Assembly: GCA_003640385.1 (NCBI GenBank) | Contig: RCAB01000034.1 | Span: 62,001 to 126,000 of the forward strand | Source of the DNA: Setaria digitata | Lineage: Eukaryota; Nematoda; Chromadorea; Rhabditida; Setariidae | DNA length: 64,000 bases | Direction: 5' to 3' | Part shown: in pieces, positions 53,983-64,000 of the stretch | Layout: each line of letters starts with the position of its first letter | How positions within the stretch are numbered: the stretch's first letter is position 1 | Position numbers and translations under genes: made by a program | Notes under the pieces: generated by a model | What the model saw: the letters and a program-made list of their open reading frames with translations, nothing else | Database searches by the model: none | What the model was told of the DNA's origin: nothing

Positions 53983-56900
53983 TAATAATTTATAATAATA
54001 ATTTATAATAATAATTAATAATAATAATAAATAATAATATTAATATTAATAATAATAATAATGGCCAGATCAATAGAGCCTTCACTGAGTTTCCACAGAA
54101 ATTCTCAAAAATTCATTTAATTTACCTCGGGAAAATGCTTGCTGGAATCAAAATGGGTTTAGCTTTATCTGCAAGACCTTTGAATTGACTCGAATTCACA
54201 TCAATTATGTCACAATATCTCTGGAATGAACAGAAAGCACACACTGAAGCCTTTCGGCAAAAGAGTTGCTGAAACTGCAAAGTACACAAAAATTTTTTAA
54301 AAAAAGTGCAATGTCCACCAAACTAATAGCATAAAACATTCAATGGACGAATGGATTTCAACCTTAAATTATTTTAACGAGGAGGATGCAACGATAAGGC
54401 ACCTGTCCTATGAGAAAAAGAAGACATTACTTGCGATGGAATAAGAAATTATTTCAATCAAGTTCTTTTAATTCAAAAGCTCTGAATAAAAAATCCAATA
54501 AAATAAAAAAAAAAAAAAAATAAGAAAACAACTAAACAGCACGATGGAGAATGAGTATGCAGGACAAAATAACACGAAATTCTTAAATGGAGCAGTCGAT
54601 ATTTCAGTGTAGTAAGAAGACTATACTTATAGGCAGTACTTCTCACAAAAAGCAATTACTCATTCCTTATAAATAGCAAAATTAAATATGAAACCTAGAA
54701 CCCTTGGTCCACACAGCTTTTTTGACTTTAAGCTTCTTTTGACCCCCTGAACCGTAACAATAAGGAAGTTATTTTCCAATACAATTGCAGTTGTTCAGCA
54801 CAAAGTCTGTGGTAAAATTTATTCCGATGGAATTTACTATATTTCAAAAGGGTGGTGAGTAAAAAAATTTCAAAAAGTTTTTGGAATTTAATACGGCTAA
54901 TGGGTTAATGAACATACTGACCTTTTATCTGATATGAAATGCCATAAATCAGGCGTCGAAAACTGAGTAGAAATTTTTGATAAAAGTACTTCGGACATAC
55001 CTAAAGGACCCTTGTATTTTAAGATAATGGAAGCTTCATATTTTTGATACATTTTAAAGAATCAACATTTTTTGAGTCTTCCTTTGAACCCTCTTCTCAC
55101 AAGATTTCTCCAAATAGTCGAATGAAAAGAATGTAATTTAAAGCTGAACATTTTGATGAAAGAAAAGAAAGAAGCAAGTAACGTCAGGTGATTCTTGTGG
55201 AAAGAAATTGTCGTCTAAAAACATCTTTTAATTGCATATAGAAGCCCAATGAAGTTCCTTCTTGTTTTATCTTTTTTGATAACACTATAATAAAAACTTT
55301 TATATTTAAATTCACATTTAGAAACATTGAATTATACCTTCTCACACGAAAGGAGCGTAGCCTTCTAGGAGTTTCTGTCTTCAATGATGAACAGTGTTTA
55401 AATAAAATCATGCAACACAAATAACCAAGTTCTGACGACCCAGTTTCTTCTTTTGAAAATTTCCTGAAAAACGACCAATTTTATCTTCTTAAAATTACGC
55501 AAATCTCCTGTGACGCCTCTCCACATTGTGTTAAAAGCCGTTACCATCACCTTTTCTAGATAATATCTGAAGTAAAGCTTGACTGCAATCACAATGAATG
55601 AAGGTATTGACAGCGAAAAGATTCAGGATTGGAATTTTTATTTTTAATTAAAAACGTTGAGAACATGCTAAAATATACATCTCACATCGAATCAGAGTTT
55701 TCATTAATAAAGAGGCATGAAGGCTTTGACAGATCCAGTTGTACAAGGAAGAAGATTCTACTAACATATGTCTGAGTCATTTGAATTATCTATCATCCTG
55801 CTAATGGCTGATGTTTCGGGGGAATAATGCAGTTGACAGATTAAGACAATAAGTCGTAAAGTCAAGACTGATTGCATGCTGATATTGACTTTACTGTTAT
55901 TCCCAGATATCTGTATAAACTTAATTTGGAAGGATTCATGACTTATGAACTTCAGATTATTTCAAGCCATATATAATGCAAAGAATCAAAAAAAGAAAAA
56001 AAAAAAATGCACGTGTAGAGCGATGAGTGAAATTTTTATGGAGTAGGAATGAAATGCCTACTCGCTGACTTGCGGTTTTTGAACACTATCATGGGAAGCT
56101 TTGCACGGGATTTGTTAGAAGAAATTACTGTCAAACTAACTGGGAAACTCTTCAATATTAGGAACAGAGTTATTGTAATAGAATCCTAATAATTCCTTAT
56201 CAAAGGTCAGCCTACGAATAAGCTGAGATCTATAAGTTGAATGATCTCAAATAATTTTACTACTAATTTGCATATGTTAATGGCATGTCGACACCGTAAA
56301 GAAAAAAAATTGTAAAATAAAATGTTGGTTTGCCAAGTTATTGGAACATTTATCAGTAAAAATGCTAATGCGGAAAATTCTTGTTTAATTCACATTTATA
56401 ACAAAACGGAAATTCGTGTGAGAGGTGTTCATTTTGTTGAAAATTTTGAATTAGTTTAAGTAAAAGCCGAGCTGGCATCGACGTTCATTCTGGTGCGAAT
56501 AAGAGTAAATACGGAGTGGGAAAGTTTGCTTCGCAACTGTTATAAACTTGTTTTTCTATAGAGGAAGAGACCTAAAAGCTTTGCAGCAGAAATAACGCCA
56601 AACTAAATAGTTGCCAGCTATGAACATAGCACTTTTAGTGTCCAAAGCTTTTTCCCGTAGATTTATACATTTTAAGATTGACCGATCAAAGGACTCATCC
56701 ATCAAAACATCTACTGCGAATTTGTTCCTTTCTAGACATAGGAGGTTCCGGCAGGAAATGCAATGCACTTTTCGGCAGTGCACCTTTTTCATGTTCACAA
56801 CTTTCCCTTCCTCTCATCTCCACCCTTAGCTGCTTCAATTTTTGTCAGCTATGTCTAAGAAGAAAAAAAGTAGAGTATCATTGGTTCGTTACATATACTT

Positions 56901-57980
56901 GGACATGGGAATGTGCTTAGCTACAAGCAAAACAGACTGAATGCTTGAGCGGATAAAGGCAAACGCTTGATGAGATTAAGAGAAATCAGTAAAAGGACCA
57001 ACTACAATATTAATGGTAAACTGATGGTAGAATAAATTGCTTATGATTAAACATGAAACTACTATGCATCGAAAAAGAGATAGAGGTTTTTCTTTATTGT
57101 TCAAAATGTTGCGACAGGAATTCACATGGAAACTATACGGGGACAAAAACTATCGAGTCATTAATAGCAAACATCTAAACCAATATTATACATTCCGATA
57201 CAATCAGATTACGGGAATGGAATAGTAAGTACTTTACAGACATGGTACTGGCTAGGAAAAAACAATGACAATTTGGATAGTGCTACGACCAGAACAGAAC
57301 AACAATAACACAACTTAAACTAAGAAAAGTCCTTACTGAGTCTCTGGTCCGTAGTGGTGACTCGCTTGCTTGAGTATCTCATCTCTAGAATTCAGTTTAA
57401 ATCATTTAGTGATCAAGACGTATTCGACAAAAAAGTCGTCAATAATGTAAACTTTTGTGAAGTTTGATGACGAAATAAGTAGGATTTTTTTCCTAAATAA
57501 TGAGAGTTAATATAACTCGTTCAAAAGCCCAACTTCATGTATGTAAAAAAAAAGCTAAAGAAACACGATTTATTTGCTAGCGAAATGAAATCCAGCGGTT
57601 TATGCATGTAAAGATATAGAGGACCAGTCCTCGCTGTGACAGGAAAAGTATATCAAAAGTTCAATATTCAATAAAGTCGTCAGGTTAGCAAGAAGTGCCC
57701 CGGCAAGTTTAAATTTATATTAGTTTTTAGGAAAGCTCTAATTCACACCATACACTAATACATCCAATTAGATGCCGCAGTGATTTTCTAGTCCAGTTAT
57801 ATTGCAATCTAAATTTCCTCCCAGTTGCTCAAGACTGACCTACCGCTGTTTATCTAGTTTAGTACAGTGCTCAGTTGTTCATCAGAACAGTATGAGACCT
57901 AACAATCCACTCATCACTTCATGCCACTGTGATAAATTTTCCTGAGAATTCCTGGGAATTCCAAGAGTATTCCAAGTTTT
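53808..57980. other. Gap with AAT repeat and no clear gene
   Basis: 4.2 kb. The first part is dominated by an AAT/TAA repeat. Minus frames at 55398-55592 and 56556-56798 and + frames near 56611-56920 and 57037-57225 have no splice sites or recognisable family to support them. Bases 57740-57980 lie upstream of the microprotein gene and may be its promoter. Confidence 0.5.
53850..54060. repeat. (AAT)n trinucleotide microsatellite
   Basis: Pure AAT/TAA units from about 53921 to 53992, with impure TAA, GTA and ATT units on both sides. It starts about 45 bp upstream of the ATG of the minus-strand GPI-type gene, so it sits in that gene's promoter or leader. Confidence 0.95.
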
Positions 57981-57985
57981 AACAG
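57981..57985 (+). promoter_or_regulatory. Spliced-leader acceptor immediately before the microprotein ATG
   Basis: CCAAGTTTTAACAG ends at 57985 and the ATG starts at 57986. A zero-length leader behind an acceptor is common in trans-spliced nematode genes and argues that this short frame is a gene. Confidence 0.5.
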
Positions 57986-58225
57986 ATGGCTCGGCGTGGA
58001 CAAAAGTCCAAGCGAGGGCGTAAAGTCCGTAATCAGGAGGCCGGTAAACATGATTTTCAGTATAGTCCTGTTCTCCGTAACGTACTGCGGTGGGGTTTAC
58101 GGATTCTGAAGGTTAGTGGAACCTTCACAGCTTACGCTGTCACTTATAGTATATTTGTTGTGCTTTTTACTGCTGTATGTTTCGCTATTTTCACCTTTTT
58201 CTATGTTTATTACACCAATGTTTAG
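57986..58225 (+). CDS. Single-exon 79-residue basic membrane microprotein
   Basis: Intact frame with an acceptor right before the ATG and AATAAA at 58249, 24 nt after the stop. Residues 1-20 are strongly basic (ARRGQKSKRGRKVRN), 21-45 amphipathic, and 46-74 form one long hydrophobic segment (FTAYAVTYSIFVVLF then TAVCFAIFTFFYVYY). Basic residues before a single C-terminal membrane span suggest a tail-anchored or signal-anchored protein with its N-terminus in the cytosol. No family recognised, and no introns, unlike every other gene here, so a retrocopy or a chance frame are the alternatives. Confidence 0.6.
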   Translation: MARRGQKSKRGRKVRNQEAGKHDFQYSPVLRNVLRWGLRILKVSGTFTAYAVTYSIFVVLFTAVCFAIFTFFYVYYTNV

Positions 58226-61200
58226 TGTTTTTAGAAGCGGAGAAAAGAAATAAAGAACGAAAAAAAAAACTGAGGAAAGAAAAGAAACAAAAAAGAAGTA
58301 AATCACAGTCTAGAGAATAATTAATTGCAGGATAGAATGCAAAATTTATTGAAAATGTACAGGATTTGTTCAAAAACAGCAAGTTTGTACAAGTTTAACT
58401 TCTACCACTATCGCACCATCTAGTACAAACATTTAACATGAAGCGTTATTCAGTACATGAAAATTAGCTATGGATAATACGGCTATTGAACAAAGCATTG
58501 AGAATCGCCATTTCCTTCTAATATCTTTAATTGTCAGTGCTTTTTTCAAATTATTCAATAGCGATTTTGGTTCTGAGATTTTAAATTCAGGGAAGTAAAG
58601 TACAGGATACCCAAAAATGAGAGTAAAAGATTGAGTATAGTCGATATTGTATCTTTGTTTCCAAACATTTTCAAATTGAACCAAATATGGTGATGAAAAA
58701 AAAAGAAAGAATGTTTCGAAGGCCTAATGGGAAAGAATACAAAAATTTTAGAACTTTCAAAATTCAGTCAAAATTTCATATCAAGAAATTTTTTGACTTG
58801 AAAAATTTGTTGCCAAACCTGCGCATGAGCACTAATTAAAATATAAATAAACGAAGTGGCAAATGCTAGAATGACTAGATAGTACGGTATAATTTTTGCT
58901 TTACAACTAAATCTCTTTCCATCACAACCAACAATTATCAAGTATCTTTTGTCATATAATTAAGATTAAACAGAAAATGGTGAACTCGCGAGTCCATTCT
59001 GATATTCCTTTCTTGGATCTTGCAAGTAACACTAACCTACAGCTTAACTATAGACTAGTGTTACTTGCTGAGAGCGATCAACTACACTTACGTCACAAGT
59101 AGAGGCACCAATATATAAAAGTACACGATTTTAAGATTCAAATACAATGGATGCAATTTTGATATCTCAAAATATACTTTTCTGAGATATTCTATTACCA
59201 TGATTTCAATCGCGGTAATGCCTAATTCCAGAGTGTTGCTAGATCACTGGATCGGTTTTTTTTTTTTTTCGGTATAAACATCAGTTAAAATATATTCCTC
59301 AACAAAGAGCAAAGAAAGGTGATATATGTGCTAAAAGTCTTAGAAGCGCTATTTAATTCCGAAAAATTTTTTGTCTAACTGATGATACTACAAATGGGAA
59401 ATATCCAACCATCGGCAAATGCTCGATTCGTGCGCTAAGCACTAATTGGCAGCTGGACAATTAACCTTTATGAAGTCAACCTAATTTTACGGTGGCTCAA
59501 AATTTCAATAGCTAATAGACTTAATATCTAAGGATTTTTATGGTAGGGCTTGGTTAATGGAAAAGGACACCACTTGAAGTAGTGGTTATTTGTTCAAAAT
59601 TTTCGTTAAGGGAACAGGTATGCATAACATGAGAATCATTTGTACTCATTTATTACTAATCAAAACCCAGAGCACTACTTCTCGTTTTTTTCCGATATTT
59701 ACTGATTCTTCCGAAAGTTTTTCATTCCAGTAAAAATCTAAGATAAGCTAAGTTTAGAATATAATTTGAACTAAAAATTACCAGACCAGTGGACAATATT
59801 TAAATTTCATTCGTAGTAACAACATTAGATTAGTTAAGTGAGGGAAAGGACAAACATCTGGAAGAATAGGGAGGTACGAAGCAAGCAGCGTTATATGAGT
59901 GATAATTAGCGACCAGTCCTCGCCATTCATTCAATTATTATTCATTAATTTATGGTTTAGTGCTAATTACATAATTTATGTACAAGCAATCGTGGAGCAG
60001 CAGTAAATGAACCAACAAAAATTGTTTGGCGTCTAGTCCATTAGTTTCCAACTACCCCAATTTTTTCAAATAAGGATTTAAAAGTAAGTCGTGCAATCCT
60101 AGGAATACGAATTGATCTTCTGGCTTTTAAAAAGAAAAAGAAATTGAAATAATCATTGGAAATCATTAACAATGAGCAGCAGAGGGATTAATTTGTGGGA
60201 ACTATTTTGATTTAACCTCTGCCGCACACCGCTTTTATTTTCCGAATTTCGTAAACCCCCTTACTCTTTGAAGTCAAACTTTAAACGGCACAAACAATTG
60301 TTTGTAATTTCATAACACACTTAGAAGGCATCAGGGAGAACTCATAAATTCAGAATGAAAACAACTGCTCACATCGACAAACTATGTGTCCACAACCAAA
60401 CTGTTTTTATTTGAACTGAAAACTGAAACTGAAATTGTATCACTGAAAAAGAGAAAGTAAAAAACGAAAGCGGGAAAAAGGATAGATGCGCATTAATTAT
60501 GCAGAGTACTAATGCTGGTATTTCCAATTTCTTCATATGTAAAGAAGCTATTAAAGAACAAATATCAACGTTTCATGTTACCATTATTATACCACTACTT
60601 TCCTCCTCAAACTTTTCCCCACCAATTCCTCCCTCATGTTTTTTCAACTGGATCCTTGCAATTTTCGAAAATGACATTCGAAATAAATTTTTAAAAATAT
60701 CAAGATGTCGAATTTCGAAAAGTGCTGTAAATGGAAATTTGATAAAACTGACGTCAAACAACATTTTAATAACTAAAATATGACAGAGGCTTTACAATTT
60801 GTTAAAATAACACATTGAAAGAAAGGCTGTACAGAAATATGTCATTTTAAGATTATGATTTGCACTTCGTTCACTAGTTTATAGCCTTCCAAGCTTTCGT
60901 TACAAGCAGAAAAACGAAACTTTTGGAAGCAACATACATGTTCAACCGTAAATTAGGATGCCGCTATAACAAGCAATGTCAATTATAATTATCGAAATTT
61001 CAACTTCGAATGTTAATTCCAACTTTGCTCTTTCCTTGAAAGCAGAAAACTTGTAATTTATTAAATCACATGCACGAGAAAATTATGATGTTTGCTTGAA
61101 AAGGAGCAAAAAGCAAAAAATCGACATGAAACAGCGCAAATTTCACCAAATTTGATTTCCTGAAAGTTGCGCAACCATCGCTTCGTTGATCGATCTGAAT

Positions 61201-63650
61201 TAGCAATGAATGTAAATTATACATGAGCTACTTTTGCTCTTGTCCATCACTGTCTTTATTCACAGACCGGTGATATTTTTTCCAAAACGTAAAAGCGATA
61301 GTTTATAAGAGACATTTAAATTCGATAGTGGAAATATTTCAAAAACATTTATCAGATTGTGATTCAGTTTCAAAACCAAAAAATTAGATCAATTTAGATA
61401 TACAGTATTTCCTAAATTAATTTGGGGAACCCGAGATCTGGAAAAGTGGAAAACAAATTAAACAAGGCTAATAATAAGTTTTTTTTTTCTATATTTAACA
61501 GTAATATTTATGTAAAATAAGGTGAATGCTGATAGACTGAAAAATAATGCACTGAAGGCTAATGCCATAGAGATGAAGTAAACTTCCATGAAATCTAATC
61601 AATATATGCACTTGGACTAACAATGAACAATGAGGAAAATGCTAAAATTGGTTTAAAATGTGAGGGGACGAAAGGTCCTCCAAAAGGCCTAATTTTGCGC
61701 TGCTGAAGAATAAATCTAGTTAACAATCAGTACGAGTAGTTCCGCACATCTGGAAAGTAATTTTTGAATAGCCGATGAGTAGTTAAACACAAGAAAGTTT
61801 TAGCTTCCGAAGTCCACCACCATCTTCTGTTCTTTTTACACTTCACACTTTTTTTTTACAACTTTACATTTTCCTATACGGCATGGAAACTAGAAAAATT
61901 GAGCAGGAATATTGATACCTATCCACTAGTAAAATAATGCCACTTTTTTTTCTTGAAGTTAATCACAAAAATATTTTAAAATAATGATTTTCCTTCCTTC
62001 CCCATATCTCTCATCACGGAGAGGGACTGCTGCCAAAGTATAAAAAGATTGAAAGCTCCAACTAAATTGAAAAAACTGCACTATTTTTCACTACTAAAGC
62101 AAGCAATCGAATTTATCCATTAATGGCTATATGAACTATTTAGAATGACTTAACATCTTGTACTGAAAGCCAACTAATTCTCTAAAACTAATCTTACTTA
62201 GAACCAGCACTTTCCAAGCTACTAAACTGAACCGAAGAATGTACCAGATATTGCTGACCATTCACGAAACCGTAGCTAGTAAGTACGACTGAACTATGAG
62301 AGAAATACAGACGTTCCAACAGACAGTATATTTACTGAAATTATTTAAACCTTTTTATATCTATCAACGATAAACAGTTTTATTTATAACTTTAACTGGT
62401 GTGGTGAAACATAGCCTGCTTACTTTGATGCTTCCACCCTATTAAATATGAGATATGAGTGGAAATCCATAGTGATAAGAGTAGTATCGGAAGTGATAGG
62501 GTCTTTTCCAGAGTATGAAATTGAAAATAAGTCTTGTTACTTGCAGAGTGGTAGTAAAACTCAAAAATCGCTGACAAATGAAACCTTCTAAAAAATAATA
62601 TAAGGTAATACATTCTGCACTGTTGATATAATCCTCGAAAAATGTTCTGTGTTAACAGTGTGACACAGCATACATGAAATTGCGAAAATTCAAGAACGGC
62701 TACCAAGGCCTTGAGGTAAATGCAACAGAGGCTGCTAGGATCTTGACGCCTTTCAAGCTACTCCTTATGCACACTTGCATACACAATTAATTATATTGAT
62801 TTTGGTTAAAGGGAAACAAATCCTATCCTTTTTCTATTTTCTCTTCATATTAGTCGTATATATTGTTGTACAAGCCAAAGACAGAAGTTTACTGAATAGG
62901 TGACACGTCCCTAAAAACGAAAAATCCGATTTATCCTTCCAGATCATATTTCTAACTCCGCAAAATGAAACGTCTTAAGGAAAATTTGTGTCATTTTATG
63001 TACCATTTCAAGAAAAACCTAAAGGCATAGATCAGTGAAAGTGAGGAACGTCAAGAATTTTATTCACATCTGGAAACATTGCAGTCCCGAAACAATTGCA
63101 GCAATTTATAGAACCATATACCGCTTCAAATTCCAGCTAAAAAAAAAGGTGCACCACGAACTTCGTTAAAAATTAAGAAGAGATGATTTTAGGGAAATCG
63201 AGAATAATACTTGTGAATCTGTAATGGATCGGAAGAGTAATGTAAACAGATCCCCTAAATATATATTAACTGAAGAAATACCCTTTATGAACAGGTTGTT
63301 TCTGTAGCTAAAAAGAGTGATATCATTTCTTTCGATTTTTAACTAAGCATATTCCACGTAATTAAAATAACATCATCATTTGGATGGCCATTTATCCATG
63401 CCTTTATGGTGGCAAGAGAAATATTACAAAACAATTTGTGGGGAAATGACAAAAGAAGGAGAGTGGACACAACTGGAAATGGGGAATATAAAGCAACAGC
63501 AAAAGGAGACGACAGGATACAGCGATAGAGAGAAGGAATGGCCTGACCAACCAACCTAATACTAAACCTTCTGTTTGCTCTTGCCGTTTATAACTATGGA
63601 TAGATAACACCATAATAAACATAGAGGACACTTCAGCATATATCCCTAGG
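58226..63650. other. Long stretch without recognisable genes
   Basis: 5.4 kb. No exon with family resemblance or convincing splice sites. The + strand is A-rich over much of it, as in the minus-strand introns of this window, so it may be intron or UTR of a minus-strand gene entering from the right. It contains a 13-bp hairpin at 59022-59068 and several homopolymer runs. Confidence 0.5.
59022..59068. repeat. 13-bp perfect inverted repeat, 21-nt loop
   Basis: GCAAGTAACACTA at 59022-59034 is the reverse complement of 59056-59068. The perfect pairing does not extend beyond these arms. Intergenic; function unknown. Confidence 0.85.
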
Positions 63651-63662
63651 CTAATTTCTAAC

Positions 63663-63860
63663 CTTCTTTCTATTCACAAAATGTAGCCTACGGATGACAT
63701 TGTGGGGCTCTTTCCTGTCAATGAGCTCATTCCCTTGGAGACGGGATTGTTTGAAATCAATTATTGTATTCAACTGATTTCTAAGTTGCAAGAAAGTCAT
63801 CAATAAAGATGACCAAATGACAAGCAATTTATGATCCAGAACAACCTCCACTGCTTGCAT
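63663..63860 (-). CDS. Doubtful exon candidate near right edge
   Basis: An open stretch from ATG 63860 (MQAVEVVLDHKLLVIW) to NRKK, ending at a fair donor AAG/GTTAGA at 63663. It mixes hydrophobic and charged segments and lies in sequence whose composition suggests minus-strand transcription. No downstream exon was found and no family is recognised. Confidence 0.2.
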
Positions 63861-64000
63861 TCACAAGTAATATAACAAGAATGAATATATTATTAGCATC
63901 AGCCGATTACTTACATAAGGCTATGATTACGAAGCAGAAGGGAATTTATGAGTTAGTATACCCTTACTTATAGGTTGATCACATGAGGTGTTCCACACTT

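Noticed and set aside
56556..56798. 80-codon minus frame with several Cys
   Set aside because: Overlapping frames are open on both strands, there are no splice signals, and no family is recognised.

Overview
This window is nuclear DNA from a nematode. It is AT-rich, every recognisable gene is split by many small to medium introns, and several first coding exons sit 0-10 nt behind a strong TTTTCAG-type acceptor, the usual sign of spliced-leader trans-splicing. A parasitic clade such as the filarial/spirurid worms is a guess from base composition and intron sizes; nothing read here fixes the species. All exon joins below were made by hand, by reading splice sites, checking phase and comparing with remembered families. 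No database was searched.

Layout, left to right. 245-7611 (-): 21 exons of an acetyl-CoA carboxylase, covering the biotin carboxylase domain, the biotin-carrier domain and much of the central region; the carboxyltransferase half lies beyond the left edge. 7612-16437: about 9 kb with one phase-compatible upstream exon candidate for that gene (12563-12668), a 90-bp tandem duplication and a poorly resolved cluster of possible + strand exons (about 14034-15352). 16438-18759 (-): a complete nine-exon WIPI3/WDR45B-type autophagy beta-propeller. 21914-27639 (+): a complete 13-exon SEC14L1-type protein (PRELI, CRAL-TRIO, GOLD). 30017-31906 (+): a four-exon secreted DOMON protein. 32717-38704 (-): a 14-exon SGSM3/RUTBC3-type TBC-SH3-RUN protein. 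40085-43906 (+): a 13-exon TBC1D23-type protein. 46694-48950 (+): a seven-exon Kelch-like protein ending in a PPxY motif, a Pro/Gln/Ser-rich tail and a CaaX box. 51855-53807 (-): a six-exon secreted Cys-rich protein with a predicted GPI signal. 57986-58225 (+): a single-exon 79-residue membrane microprotein. From 58226 to the right edge only one doubtful exon candidate was found.

Functionally the set leans to membrane traffic and lipids: fatty-acid precursor synthesis (ACC), a PI3P-binding autophagy propeller, a lipid-transfer-type SEC14 protein, two TBC proteins acting on endosome/Golgi traffic, and two putatively lipid-anchored proteins. This is not an operon. Divergent pairs (WIPI/SEC14L1 and SGSM3/TBC1D23) may share promoters; the second pair is only 1.4 kb apart, with a CRE-like TGACGTCA cluster between them.

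I did not find a convincing new multi-gene system. The best leads are the lipid-anchored Kelch/PPxY/CaaX protein, the head-to-head TBC pair with CRE sites, the non-standard biotin site and the GC-AG intron in ACC, a compact hairpin in a SEC14L1 intron, a strand-composition map that tracks transcription direction, and an assembly-suspect repeat around 30.9 kb.
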